Below, one piece after another: positions 35,901 to 46,265 of a stretch of DNA of 64,000 nt (its first letter is position 1; each line of letters opens with the position of its first letter). The translations under genes were made by a program, and so were the position numbers. The notes below the pieces were generated by a model. The model worked only from the letters and a program-made list of their open reading frames with translations. It searched no databases and was not told the DNA's origin. Source of the DNA: Flavobacterium tistrianum (lineage in GTDB: Bacteria > Bacteroidota > Bacteroidia > Flavobacteriales > Flavobacteriaceae); NCBI RefSeq assembly GCF_003254545.1, contig NZ_QJRH01000056.1:1-64000 (forward strand). Direction: 5' to 3'.

Positions 35901-38900
35901 TCTGCGCAAGGTATCGAAGCTGGAGCAAGATTAGATTTTAAATTACAGCAGAGTTTTGGTCCAGCCAAAGTTAAATTATGGGCTTACTTAGAAATGGGTG
36001 GGAAAATCTCATTCAAACGCCCTCAAATGGGTGGTTACATTAGCGCTGGTGGAGGAATCCAAATTAAACTTTGGATTATTAATGTTGAAATTGCTTTAGA
36101 CACGATATTCTCTGTAGAGTCATTTAAACCGTTCTTGATTTATGCCAAATTAGAATTAAGCGTTCGTGTAAGAATTGCCATGATTAAAGTACGTAAAAAC
36201 TTTACAGTTGAACTTCAATGGGACATTAACAGAGTTGTTGATCGTACGCCGTACAGCCCTCTTCCAAAAGGAACTGCTGGAGATGGTGAAGATAATAGAA
36301 CATTAGAAAATGTCAAAGGAGTTCATATGCTAACCAATCAAGCATTTGCTTTGGATTATTTCAAATCTGCTGGAGAAAAAGATTATGACCCAACAAAATT
36401 TGATAATCAAGGAATGCCTAAACAAGAGCTCATTACTTCAATTATTCCTTTAGATACTTATATCGACATTAAAATGGCTAAAGGACTGGTTCCTAGCACC
36501 GAATTAAATAAAAAAGTCGGAGGGTATACGGGTGAAGCTAAAAATTATACTGATATGATGCCTCCTGAAGGAACTACAAAAGCGGGTAGAAAAATACGTC
36601 AGGTTAAGCATGAATACGGAATTAAATCGATCAACTTAAAATCATGGAATGGCGCTGCATGGGTAGATTACAACCCTTTTGAAGCTGTTGTAGAAAACAA
36701 AGAAGAAACTCGTAATCAGGTAAAAGATTTGCCTTGGGCACATTGGCAGAAAGCTATTGATCAGTATGATTCTATCCGAGTATTGGCGACAAACCCGTTC
36801 TCGTTTTTAAGTGCGGCAGAACCTGGATGGCATATTCCTGAACAATTGGGAATTACATCTACAAAATTGTTCTGTGCTTCAACAGAAATTGACAAACAGC
36901 ATATGGATTTCCTTAACAAACAAATTGGAAAGCGTTACTATGTGCCTATGCAATATGAAGCTGACAAAATTAACGGATTGTTTTTTAGACTTATTGGAGA
37001 ACTTCCTTTAATTGTTGGCAACTACACTATGGAAGGCGGTGATTTTATGAGTATTACTGCTGATCAAAATAATTTTGGATACCGCAGATCTTTAGCGTTT
37101 AAAAACGAAAACGAATTAGAAATTATTTTCCCAGAATCTGCTATCGATCCTGAATTAAGGCTTACAACTCAGGCAAAAGAAGTAAAAATTACAGCTTATA
37201 CTGCCAAGTTTAATGATGGCGACAAATTAGTATCATATATGCCTGTAGGATTTAACAAAACCAAGACAGATGTATTTTCACCAGAACAAACTTATTCGAA
37301 AGCGGAATTTTCAAATGCAATAACCTTATATACTGAGGAAATTGATGGTCAGAAGAAAAAAATAGATAAAATTGTAATTAGTCCCGTTTCAGCAAATGCA
37401 AAACGTATTAAAGAAATCAGAAATGAAATTGCAGCATTATTTGACGATACATATGGCGAATTAACCGGAAATACTGAAATTACATTAACAGACCCTGTAA
37501 AGATTGCCAAATACACTTCTCTTATGGCTGAATTGGCAAATCTCAAATTGGATGCTGGTAATGAAAATCCTAATGCCGAAAGTAATCCAAATGCATTGAC
37601 TTTTACTCATTATTATGGTTATAATGGAAAAGCTTTATACGATTTTGATCAGGTAATTAAATTTAATGATTCGTACGTAATAACATTCCATCCAAAAGAG
37701 GATGCTAAAACTACTATTCTATTACAAGTCAATTCTGATGGAACTATTATCAGAGAGCGTTTAATTAGCGGAATTGTAACTTCTCTTCAGGTTGTAAATG
37801 GCAACTTAGTTGTAACCCAAGCTTTGAATGCAGAACAATGCAAAGGAATTGGAGAAGCAACAATCGATCTTGATTTTATTGTAGGATGTACCTCTCCTAT
37901 TGCTGCAACAGCAATTGTTGAAATGGATGAAGAACTAAATCCGATTCTAGGAACGCAATATTTGAATACTTACTCTTTAGGCTATAACAAAGTTCTGCCA
38001 TTAGCCAATAATGATCTTCTTTGGATTAATACATTATCCAATGAAACTCAAATGAGCTGGATAAAAGGAAGTGACCGAACTGTGATGTATCGTTCTAAAG
38101 TTAACGGAGAAGCAGTTAAAGTTCTACAGCATAATGAGAATGAATTTAGTTTAATTACTAAGGATAAAAAAGTTATTCATTTAAGCGTCAACAATGTATC
38201 AAAAGTAATTTCTGTAACGGATACAAAAGTAATTCCTACAAATGAAATAGTTGAAATTGTCGATGCCATAATTGCGAATAATAAGACGTTGCTTTCAGTA
38301 AAACTATCGAATGGTAAATATGCTTTTGCGCAAATTGATGGAAACACTATTGTCTTGGTAAAAAACGACACCATTTTTGATTCGTCAATTTATTTGTCAA
38401 ATCAAACCTTAAATGATCATTCAATTATCGCATACAATACACATTATCTGTTTGTTTTTAATGAAGCTCTAACACAAGCAAGATTAATTAAAAGAGAAAC
38501 AAATGTTGCTGATGCTTCAATCATTCAAATTCAAAACGAACCGTCTGTAAATGAAATCTTGATGCTTTCTAGCAAACCAAAAGAAAAGGGCGTTTATTTT
38601 TCATTGTTTAGCGATGCGTTTAATAACTGTTCTTTACATTCTGCTGAGCAAGTTTCTGTTACTTCATCGACAGCTGTTTTGACAAATGGAAGTGTCAATT
38701 ATACAATATTGGATTTAATCAACGGATTAGATTTTAGAAGAAGTATTAAAAAATCAAACATAATTACAACTGATGCTGTTATTTGTTCAAATCTAGAGAA
38801 TTCTGAAGATCCAGAACTTGATTACTCCACTTATATTCAACGTATAGACTGGTTTAGCAAAGAAGAGTATTATCATAATAAAACGATTTTGGATATTCCT

Positions 38901-40331
38901 GCCGTAGCTGAGCAATTACAAGCGATGAAAAATGCGATTGAGACAACAGTGCAGCCAATCTGGAGGCCAAATACAACATATTGTTTAGATTTTACTTTAA
39001 CAGATACAGTTGATGATAGTAAAAAGAGTCCTGCAGAATTTAAATATTATTACGGTTTTAAAACCCTTGGCCCGATTGGACACTTCCCAGTTAAGGATCC
39101 TGAAGCAATTGATCCTCAAAATCCGCCGGCGAAAAATGAATTGACAGCATTGTCTAAATCTCCGCTGACATCATTAAGAAGTTATCTAGATTATAACCGT
39201 TCTTATCCGAATGCAGATGGAAGCTTGCTACAATCTAAACCTTCATTCTATGGCAATGAACAGTGTGACATTTCTTTATTCTTTACGAGTACTTATACTT
39301 CTCACATGTTTAAAGATTGGGCTCCTTATGGAACTGGAAAACCTGAAATTGAAGGAAAACTAAATCTTTTCATCAAAGACCCGCTGACTGATCTGCTTAT
39401 TGAATATCCGATAAAACCATTGGAAGAAGGTGAAGAAGAAATCGCTTATCCACAATCAATACAAAAAGATAATAGCCAAGAATGGACTGATGATAATGAT
39501 CCTAGAATTCCATTAGGCGTAAGAATGTTAAATAATTTTATTGAAGATCCTTCTAAAACCCGATGCACTCTGGAGTTAGGAAAGCCTTTAAAACCAAAAT
39601 CATTAAAATACAAAACAACTTTAACCAATTTAAAACCTTCTAAACTGTACACCGTTCTGGTAAATAACTTCTTTGATGGTGCTCAAATAGGAATTTCAAG
39701 CGAAAGCAAAAATATCCTAGTGCATCAATTTGGATTCCAAACTTCACGCTACAAAGATTTTAAAGAACAGGTTCAAAGTTATTTTGTTGATGAAGAAAAA
39801 ACTAAAGAAGCCTTATATGATGTGAATGTTAATCTGGATCAGGAACGTATTGATGCTCTGCATTATTTAATCGCTCCTAAAACTGATAATGCTACAAATG
39901 CATTGAGCGATTCAATGGCTACAAAATATCAGCATTTATTTGATCGTGCGATCGAAGGAGTCCTAAAACTTTCTCCTCTTGATCCTGCACAGGGTACTGA
40001 GGTAAATAGAATTATTAACACGAATACTGGAGCAACAATAGCACTTTTAGTTCGAAACCCAGAGCCATTTAATATTCCAAAAATGCCTTTAGAGGAAATT
40101 CAAGATACTATTTCTGTTTTAGATGAATTAGAAAATCCAATATCTGGATACAGTGTACTGCATTCAAAAGATTACTCACAAGTTTTGATTATGCACAGCA
40201 GCAAAATCATTTATGGAATAGAAAACTTGAAAATCAGGTTTAAATACAAAATGTGGAATAATGAAGGAAGTGGTCCTTTAACAAACACAATTGATACGCA
40301 GATACTGCCATTATACAATACAAATCTTTAA
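32925..40331 (+). CDS. Giant island protein, 2468 aa
   Basis: This is the largest gene of the window. There is no signal peptide. The first 250 residues are mixed alpha/beta. Residues from about 250 to 1100 are rich in amphipathic beta strands with Gly-Ala stretches (FMPKYPAFLIDASIDLPVPI, GAGATFGTVADGGHVLSLRA), resembling large beta-repeat proteins such as those with DUF6603. The C-terminal half has strand-rich, possibly propeller-like segments and Ig-like regions (LKYKTTLTNLKPSKLYTVLV). It is followed 15 bases later by the 1943-residue gene, so they are cotranscribed from leader 3. A structural or carrier role is plausible, but function is unknown. The DUF6603 comparison is tentative. Confidence 0.65.
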   Translation: MPTNPIPAVPIPTARYYPRLSEIITVDDLPEFLSFVEDGLNSIFDKIHYKNLQYSKGYRGDSAFYSLDIISSKKLALPLPFGMGLVLNPNLKDDDSSISSFPITLEYQWEILAFLKTFSSSSFSFSMEDFYAVGLQVFRISEEQVIAHMMNMFVEAQEGKTKYEQLLEDINALQNTNLEFPTNVEQSIGGIIDLIKNSAVITKSIPLLLFGTYIAKEGFTLDEIKQKLQDFYNIVAPDGIEAHIKRIITPKAKATLALSAGIEFPRNILKPVEPNGSNYGTGTEKSMFLFGQAQLYADTEEGIGYQLEMGGSLEPKTAMIGNTGLLLQLDTLKVDLSKKTNIPEADADGRPNDFVGVYARAVSVTLPSKWFNEIPKTPGSTAPTLQIGASDLLIGTGGLSGNIYLETVPSTDGAFSYFNDKFNFNYPITMFEKNEQNGVANKKEIADYSSLLVFLQELNSKNLPYAFDYPLSLTTINDSTTYVFTDAKDYQSFLAELYDNTLWKTIGSEKKGFKVGFNKFDITFKQNKVTNSNIKGALEIPKLKEKNGDPLKVNLEGHLNDDGDFNLTASFPKDNKLKANLFDLVNIDFNSFELGKQDEDYYLGTSCYISFPKGTLMGSLLKGKGFEVEKLRVYSDGNIEVEGGSIPIPVSLSVNLGPVQMAVTNINFGSTQINGRKYNFWGFDGAISINPLALDARGEGVKFYYSTDQNSENGLKKDSFLRIQTIEVDLIIPATTDKPVLAIINGMLSLPQPGINKEFVGEVSLKLPKAKISGSVGMRFMPKYPAFLIDASIDLPVPIPLGFLAINAFRGLLGFRYVATKQAVGLTKDDSWYKYYKHPKPGINIKKFSGPPDSMQYNSPFSIGAGATFGTVADGGHVLSLRAMLLLSLPTLFYIEAGLNVISSRLGLIEDDPSNPPFFAMVAFGDDSLELAAGADFSIPKDSGQIIKLHALLEAGFFFKNQKPWYVNLGSKKDPITAEVLTLFTAKSFIMISAQGIEAGARLDFKLQQSFGPAKVKLWAYLEMGGKISFKRPQMGGYISAGGGIQIKLWIINVEIALDTIFSVESFKPFLIYAKLELSVRVRIAMIKVRKNFTVELQWDINRVVDRTPYSPLPKGTAGDGEDNRTLENVKGVHMLTNQAFALDYFKSAGEKDYDPTKFDNQGMPKQELITSIIPLDTYIDIKMAKGLVPSTELNKKVGGYTGEAKNYTDMMPPEGTTKAGRKIRQVKHEYGIKSINLKSWNGAAWVDYNPFEAVVENKEETRNQVKDLPWAHWQKAIDQYDSIRVLATNPFSFLSAAEPGWHIPEQLGITSTKLFCASTEIDKQHMDFLNKQIGKRYYVPMQYEADKINGLFFRLIGELPLIVGNYTMEGGDFMSITADQNNFGYRRSLAFKNENELEIIFPESAIDPELRLTTQAKEVKITAYTAKFNDGDKLVSYMPVGFNKTKTDVFSPEQTYSKAEFSNAITLYTEEIDGQKKKIDKIVISPVSANAKRIKEIRNEIAALFDDTYGELTGNTEITLTDPVKIAKYTSLMAELANLKLDAGNENPNAESNPNALTFTHYYGYNGKALYDFDQVIKFNDSYVITFHPKEDAKTTILLQVNSDGTIIRERLISGIVTSLQVVNGNLVVTQALNAEQCKGIGEATIDLDFIVGCTSPIAATAIVEMDEELNPILGTQYLNTYSLGYNKVLPLANNDLLWINTLSNETQMSWIKGSDRTVMYRSKVNGEAVKVLQHNENEFSLITKDKKVIHLSVNNVSKVISVTDTKVIPTNEIVEIVDAIIANNKTLLSVKLSNGKYAFAQIDGNTIVLVKNDTIFDSSIYLSNQTLNDHSIIAYNTHYLFVFNEALTQARLIKRETNVADASIIQIQNEPSVNEILMLSSKPKEKGVYFSLFSDAFNNCSLHSAEQVSVTSSTAVLTNGSVNYTILDLINGLDFRRSIKKSNIITTDAVICSNLENSEDPELDYSTYIQRIDWFSKEEYYHNKTILDIPAVAEQLQAMKNAIETTVQPIWRPNTTYCLDFTLTDTVDDSKKSPAEFKYYYGFKTLGPIGHFPVKDPEAIDPQNPPAKNELTALSKSPLTSLRSYLDYNRSYPNADGSLLQSKPSFYGNEQCDISLFFTSTYTSHMFKDWAPYGTGKPEIEGKLNLFIKDPLTDLLIEYPIKPLEEGEEEIAYPQSIQKDNSQEWTDDNDPRIPLGVRMLNNFIEDPSKTRCTLELGKPLKPKSLKYKTTLTNLKPSKLYTVLVNNFFDGAQIGISSESKNILVHQFGFQTSRYKDFKEQVQSYFVDEEKTKEALYDVNVNLDQERIDALHYLIAPKTDNATNALSDSMATKYQHLFDRAIEGVLKLSPLDPAQGTEVNRIINTNTGATIALLVRNPEPFNIPKMPLEEIQDTISVLDELENPISGYSVLHSKDYSQVLIMHSSKIIYGIENLKIRFKYKMWNNEGSGPLTNTIDTQILPLYNTNL

Positions 40332-40346
40332 AAAAATAAGAAAAAA

Positions 40347-43300
40347 ATGAGTTCTATAAATCTTCAGGAAAGCCAGCTCTCGGGCTGTGCCACTTATGTA
40401 GCAATTGTAGTCGACGAATCTGGTTCGATCAATGGAAACGAAGCACAGCAAATCCGCGACGGGCTAACTTCATTTATCAATTCTCAGGCACAAAGTAATA
40501 TTACACTTTCGTTAATCGGAATGTCTAACAGCGATACTGCTGTTAGACCCGATAACGTTATCCAGAAAAAAATTTCAAGTAATAGTCAGGACTTTATTGA
40601 TTGGATTGATTTATATGGTCTTGGAAATGAAAGCATACAATCAGATTATTGGGCTTCTGGTTTAAATGTTGCTAAAAATTTATCTGTTACTCCAGATATC
40701 GTTTTTGTAGTTACTGACGGTCTGCAAGTTAATAATTCTGAGTTTTTAAAAAATCTGTTTACTGAGTTAAATCTTAGCTCGAAAGTTTTTGTCTACGGAG
40801 TGACAAGCTCTTTTGATACTATTGAAGAACTAGCAACACCTCTGACAAACTTTTTAGGAAGAACACCAATTTTAAAAAATGATCAGACTTCTGCATTAGA
40901 TTCAGATTATATCAGAGTTCCCGATTTCAGTACTTTAGGAATTGAATTAAACAGACTTGCTACTAATTTATCAGATTTACAAATTGGCTGTTTTCCTAGC
41001 GTCAGCGTTATTGATGATAATTTAGTTTATCCTGCTTTAAGAAAAGGCATTAGAATTAGTAAACCATGTGGAACTTTAATTCTAAAAAATAAAAGCCGTG
41101 TTCCACTAACTTTAAGTGGTGGAACAAAAATCCATAAAGAAAAAAATCTAAACGGACTTATTTTTAAGCTTGACAACTCGGTAACTATTCAAGGAAAATC
41201 CGAAGTTGAAGTTCCAATTCGAATTGAAGGAAAAGCTGTATCTCTTGGTCATTTTTCTTCTCTTGTTTCACTGGGCAATATTTTTAATCCTTTAGGAATT
41301 AAAATTGATTTTAATGTTGGCAGAGAATCATCAATTATTGATATTTCTTCAGAAAAAACAAATCTGCAATCATCTTATTTACAAATTGCTGCCGCTGGTT
41401 CAAGAGGTCTTGACAGTACAAAAGGAATTCATCTTCGATGGATGCTGAATGGCAAGTTAGGAGAAAATCATCTTCCTAAAGGTAATTTATATACTGGACA
41501 AAATTCAAACTCTAGTTTTAATAAAACTGATGACTTTGTAAAGGTCTACAGAGCACCTTATACAAAAATCAGCCAAATGGTAGATTTGACCCAAAGTCCG
41601 AATGTTGTTGACAACAAAAAAGCGCTTTGGATTTATAAAACGGCAAATCCGCAAAGATCTGTTTATGTTAATTTTAAAGACGACAAGAAATATAAAGCTA
41701 TTAAAATCAGCATTGATCCGTTGACAAATCCAGTTGCTTTTATGCAAGCTTATGGAAATGCTTTGATTGAGATTGAAACCAAAACCGATTTATTCTTTGC
41801 TGCCGAACTAGATTTTTCATCTTCAAATACTTCAAAAAGCGTAAAACTCGAAACTTTATCGGTTGCTGAAAACAAAATCACAGCTGCTAAAAACGTCAGC
41901 ATTCGTAAAACATATACTTCTGCGCAATTAAACAATAAGATTCGCGTAGTTGCTGAAAATGGAAGAAGTATTCGATTTAAAGCCAATTATTGCCTTTTAA
42001 ACTCCATTCAATTTGAGTTCTATTCTGATTTCATTACTAATGCTAATACTAACGGAGACTGGATTCTAAAAGGAAAATATGGTCTTGCCACAGATGATTT
42101 TAAAGTTTTCGAACAACTGGAACCAAAGTTAAATGCTGTTCACGGAAAATGGTTAAAATACAATGATGGCGAATATGTAAACATTAAAAATTACAAAGCA
42201 AAATGGAACAGGCCAACTGTTGCAAATGATATTACGGATGAAAATATCAAAGATATTGTACTGGAATATATTGAGTTAAGTAAATCAGGAAATCCAAAAG
42301 CAGAAAAAGAAATTACTTTTGGCGATCGTATCCCTATCAATGATCCAAAAGATGGAGAAGTACAGCAATACGCTGATAATTTAACCGAAATATCATATCT
42401 GGACATCTTAAACATTGCCGCAAACGATTATCACGTTGCGCGTATGTTGGGCTTGGGCTGTTTAGATCTTGATGACGAAGTTTACAATGGCGAATATGTT
42501 TATTTAACAGAATATACCACTTTTGGAAGTTTAGAAGATGGCATAGAAGGAAAAGAAATGCAACATCTTTCAATGAGTGTTCCAACTTCTGTAGATACAG
42601 AACGTATGCCTCTTCCTGTTCAGTTAAGTAAAATTGTTCCTGGATTAAATGTTGATTCGGACGAAAATCCAAATAACAGAATTACAGATCCTGAAGGTTA
42701 CAGTTTTGATGGAAAGAAACGATTTGTGAGTTTATTTATGGATGATGTAATGGATTATGATACTGTCAATCCTAATTCAAAAAATGACTTTTTCAAATCT
42801 TCTTTAGAGTATGATGGAAGCACTTTTACCTTCCCTGTTTATTTAGGGATTGATCATAAAATTGCCTCTGAAACAACATGGAAAAATCCAGAACTATCGC
42901 ATGATGTCGAGTATAATAGTGTCAATCAAAATCTAAAAGAATCCGAATTTGAAACCGTTCCAATTAATATTCCTGAATCTGGAAAATCAGTTTTAAATGC
43001 TATTCAGGAAAAAACAGGTGAAAACACCTATATCTATCAAGGATACGGAATTAATATTTTCTCGAGAGCAGCATCTGGACGTCAAATAAGCATTAAATCT
43101 GACATTAAACCAGCCAATAATTTAATGCCTCCGAGCAATATGAATGCTCTTTTGGTTACAGAAGAAAATCCGTTATTGTTTACTTCTCAATCAGAGCAAC
43201 AATTATTAGGCAAGATTGCCGGAGCAGACAAAACATTAGTCAGAATTATGTTTGATTATTATTCTGCTCAAGAATTGTTAAGCTATCCTGTTCCAAAAGA

Positions 43301-46178
43301 AATATCGGTTAAAGATGCAGAAACCGATAAGAATTCTATTTTTCCTGATACTGAAGAAATACTTGCAGATCATTTTAAACTGTACTACAAAGACGGACTT
43401 CCGGAAGTTGAATATGGTGAAATTGAAATTATTGACAACGATACTGTCAATAACCTTACTGCAATTGTAAAAATAAGAGAGTATAAAATTATCAGTAGTG
43501 GCCAGGAGATTAAAATTGGATTAGATCATGCTAATAAAACAAGATTTGCTGGGGGAATTTTGACTATTGGAGATCAAAATTATATCATTCAAAATATCGA
43601 AGTCACACTTAAAAAAGATGCAAATTCTAATGATGTTTTTGATTATGCTCTAATTGAAGTACTGAAAAAAGAAGTAACCGACAAACTTCATGCTGATGGA
43701 GATGCAACAATCGATTCGGAACAAATTCTAGACATTAAATATCCTGAAAGCAGATTATGTACACTGGTGCAAAACATGCAGACCATTTCTAATTGGCACC
43801 AGCCTCAAATTGATTTTACAGTTCAATATCCTGAAAGCTTAAATGCTATTCATCGTGAAGTTATAGATCACACCAATGAAAACGGAGAGAACCTGCAAGT
43901 CGAAAAAACAAGAGGGGTTTGGGAGAATGCTGTAATTGAAAGAGTTTTTGAGGACTCATATGAAATGGATGGAAAAGGAGAGTATAAACTGGATGAAGAA
44001 GGTAATCTGATTCCGTTGAATACTGAAAGAAAACATTTAGGTTTATATAAAATTATTTTCAGAAACTTTAGTTTACCTCAGCATACTCAATTTAAATCTG
44101 AGAAAGAAAACTCTGTAGAATGGTCAAATGGTATTGTGAGATTGTTTACAAAAAGCGCTTTTAAAGAAGGAAATCCTGTCCCAGTAAAATCGAGAAAAGA
44201 GTTTAAAGTTTATAAAACTGAGAACATCGGTACAACAGGAAATCTAGCCTTATATATTGATGATCCTGATTTTAAACTTGGTGATTACGCCACACAAACA
44301 ATGGCTGAGGACTATGATGAAATTTTAGGCGCAGAAGATGGCCCTCGCATAAAAAATGGCTCGTCAAGTTACCCTAATGATTATGTGTCTCAGTGTGTTA
44401 ACTACTATCCTAGTTACAAGGTTTATTTGTATGCAGATCCTGTTTCGGGAATTACAAAAGAAAATATTCAGCCAAGAGAAAATGAAAGTACGCACTACTC
44501 TAGTTTCGGAATCAGCACACATTCAAAGCCAGCTATCTGTTACAAATCAAAAATTAGCATTCCTTGTCCAATGTATGCGGTCAAAGTTGAAAAGACTGAA
44601 AAGCCCGAAGAGATCATTGGAGGTAGTTTGTATGCAACTCGACCAGATTTTTACAATCGTTCGACTTTCACTTTTACGACTAAATATAATGAAGAGCGAA
44701 AACCTTATGGACTATTGCATTACAGAGCTAATGATGAAGATTTGCTGAATGTTTTATACAAGCCAACAACTGTAAGTACAATTCGTGAAGAATTGAACAA
44801 ATTGGGAGGAAATGATGAAATTGATTTCAACAGACGATGGGTGGACTTTTTAAATTTTAATGAGCTTACCATAAGAGGCCAATATGACGTTTTTCCAAAA
44901 AATGAATCTGAAGAAAATTATCAGTTTCCAATGCCTGACAATGATGAATTAATAGAACTAATCAATGACTTTATCAAATGGCATAATCAAACACAAGATA
45001 CAGATGAGGAAACAATAACTTCTATTACATCATTAAATAAGGTTTTAATTTCAAAAAAAGTTAAAGAACCAATGTTAGCTGTTTATTTTATTGAACAAGC
45101 CATTTATAATGCCTTTGTTCCTTTAACGGAAGTGCCTGTTATTTATGAATACATTAAAGGCAATAACTATAAGCCTGTTAATAAAAAACAAACCATTAAA
45201 GATAAAAATGGAAATGCTTTAAAACCAACCGATGCTGATTTTGATATTGCTCCAATGATGAAAGTTGTAAATGAGAGCCAAAACAGAGTACAATTTACCG
45301 ATTTTAATCTAGATGGAAACTCTCAAAACATCTATTTCTACGCTGTTCGCGAAATGGACATTAAGATGAATTTTGGAGAATTCAGTGATGTTTTAGGACC
45401 TGTAAAACTAGTAGCTTCTACTCCACCTAAAACTCCCGAAATTAAAAGAATTATGCCAATTCTTGAAAATGAAGTATTAGGAATTAAGCCTGCTGTTCAG
45501 ATTGAATTAAATGCGTATCAGCCAGAATATAAAATCAGAAAAATTAATGTCTATCGCGCTACAACAATGCTTGATGCTCAGTCTATCAGAACGATGAAAC
45601 TAGCTAAAGAAATTGTAATTGATGAAGATACTTTATCTGCAGATTTTGAAAATGTCTGGACGGTTTATGATGATTTAGAAGATTTGGAAGAAGTTCCATT
45701 TGGAGATGGTCTTTTCTATAGAATTACGGTTTCCAAACAAATTGAGTATGCAGATCCAGAATCGACAACAGAAAATCCAATTATAAATACTGATTATGCA
45801 CCATCTCAGCCATCAAAAATTACAGCAACGGTTATTGTTGATAGTGTTTCACCTGAGTCTCCTCTTTTAGAAGTAACAGCAACTCCAACAGGAACAAATG
45901 GAGAAATCTTAAAACCTGTTGTTTTCAACTGGAATAAAAAAGTATACAATGGAAAATATCATTTGTATAAAATGAATAGTCAAGGTAGCTGGGAGAAAAT
46001 TGATGAAATTTCAACAAATCTCGAAAATCCTGCCTTACCGCTTATGCAGACAAAATTAAAGACAGATGAATTGATTATCAAAAATGAAAATGGAAATAGA
46101 ATCTACCATCATTTTAAAGTAATCTCAGAAAACTCATCTGGAATGTTAAGCAGTGATGAAAAAATCCTAACTCTTTAA
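40347..46178 (+). CDS. Giant vWA-domain protein, 1943 aa
   Basis: Residues about 15-200 form a von Willebrand A domain with the MIDAS pattern DESGS (Asp23, Ser25, Ser27) and the later Asp in VVTDG (near residue 124). An Ig-like segment follows (about 220-320), then a long region without recognised domains (LDSTKGIHLRWMLNGKLG). The last 250 residues contain fibronectin-like strands (IRKINVYRATTM, PVVFNWNKKVYNGKYHLYKM). There is no signal peptide. vWA domains often mediate metal-dependent protein binding. The gene is coupled to the 2468-residue gene and precedes a tail-fibre gene by about 90 bases. It may be a large adhesin or structural part of the same complex. Confidence 0.75.
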   Translation: MSSINLQESQLSGCATYVAIVVDESGSINGNEAQQIRDGLTSFINSQAQSNITLSLIGMSNSDTAVRPDNVIQKKISSNSQDFIDWIDLYGLGNESIQSDYWASGLNVAKNLSVTPDIVFVVTDGLQVNNSEFLKNLFTELNLSSKVFVYGVTSSFDTIEELATPLTNFLGRTPILKNDQTSALDSDYIRVPDFSTLGIELNRLATNLSDLQIGCFPSVSVIDDNLVYPALRKGIRISKPCGTLILKNKSRVPLTLSGGTKIHKEKNLNGLIFKLDNSVTIQGKSEVEVPIRIEGKAVSLGHFSSLVSLGNIFNPLGIKIDFNVGRESSIIDISSEKTNLQSSYLQIAAAGSRGLDSTKGIHLRWMLNGKLGENHLPKGNLYTGQNSNSSFNKTDDFVKVYRAPYTKISQMVDLTQSPNVVDNKKALWIYKTANPQRSVYVNFKDDKKYKAIKISIDPLTNPVAFMQAYGNALIEIETKTDLFFAAELDFSSSNTSKSVKLETLSVAENKITAAKNVSIRKTYTSAQLNNKIRVVAENGRSIRFKANYCLLNSIQFEFYSDFITNANTNGDWILKGKYGLATDDFKVFEQLEPKLNAVHGKWLKYNDGEYVNIKNYKAKWNRPTVANDITDENIKDIVLEYIELSKSGNPKAEKEITFGDRIPINDPKDGEVQQYADNLTEISYLDILNIAANDYHVARMLGLGCLDLDDEVYNGEYVYLTEYTTFGSLEDGIEGKEMQHLSMSVPTSVDTERMPLPVQLSKIVPGLNVDSDENPNNRITDPEGYSFDGKKRFVSLFMDDVMDYDTVNPNSKNDFFKSSLEYDGSTFTFPVYLGIDHKIASETTWKNPELSHDVEYNSVNQNLKESEFETVPINIPESGKSVLNAIQEKTGENTYIYQGYGINIFSRAASGRQISIKSDIKPANNLMPPSNMNALLVTEENPLLFTSQSEQQLLGKIAGADKTLVRIMFDYYSAQELLSYPVPKEISVKDAETDKNSIFPDTEEILADHFKLYYKDGLPEVEYGEIEIIDNDTVNNLTAIVKIREYKIISSGQEIKIGLDHANKTRFAGGILTIGDQNYIIQNIEVTLKKDANSNDVFDYALIEVLKKEVTDKLHADGDATIDSEQILDIKYPESRLCTLVQNMQTISNWHQPQIDFTVQYPESLNAIHREVIDHTNENGENLQVEKTRGVWENAVIERVFEDSYEMDGKGEYKLDEEGNLIPLNTERKHLGLYKIIFRNFSLPQHTQFKSEKENSVEWSNGIVRLFTKSAFKEGNPVPVKSRKEFKVYKTENIGTTGNLALYIDDPDFKLGDYATQTMAEDYDEILGAEDGPRIKNGSSSYPNDYVSQCVNYYPSYKVYLYADPVSGITKENIQPRENESTHYSSFGISTHSKPAICYKSKISIPCPMYAVKVEKTEKPEEIIGGSLYATRPDFYNRSTFTFTTKYNEERKPYGLLHYRANDEDLLNVLYKPTTVSTIREELNKLGGNDEIDFNRRWVDFLNFNELTIRGQYDVFPKNESEENYQFPMPDNDELIELINDFIKWHNQTQDTDEETITSITSLNKVLISKKVKEPMLAVYFIEQAIYNAFVPLTEVPVIYEYIKGNNYKPVNKKQTIKDKNGNALKPTDADFDIAPMMKVVNESQNRVQFTDFNLDGNSQNIYFYAVREMDIKMNFGEFSDVLGPVKLVASTPPKTPEIKRIMPILENEVLGIKPAVQIELNAYQPEYKIRKINVYRATTMLDAQSIRTMKLAKEIVIDEDTLSADFENVWTVYDDLEDLEEVPFGDGLFYRITVSKQIEYADPESTTENPIINTDYAPSQPSKITATVIVDSVSPESPLLEVTATPTGTNGEILKPVVFNWNKKVYNGKYHLYKMNSQGSWEKIDEISTNLENPALPLMQTKLKTDELIIKNENGNRIYHHFKVISENSSGMLSSDEKILTL

Positions 46179-46265
46179 AATTAATAAATACCAATGAATC
46201 AAATCGTTGGTATTTATTTCAGGCTAATTAAAACATTTAAAAGCAAAGAAATAAAACTAAATAAA

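Noticed and set aside
42337-42672. Antisense open frame of 111 residues inside the vWA giant gene
   Set aside because: It lies fully within a strong coding region on the opposite strand, has shadow-like composition and no start context or family match.
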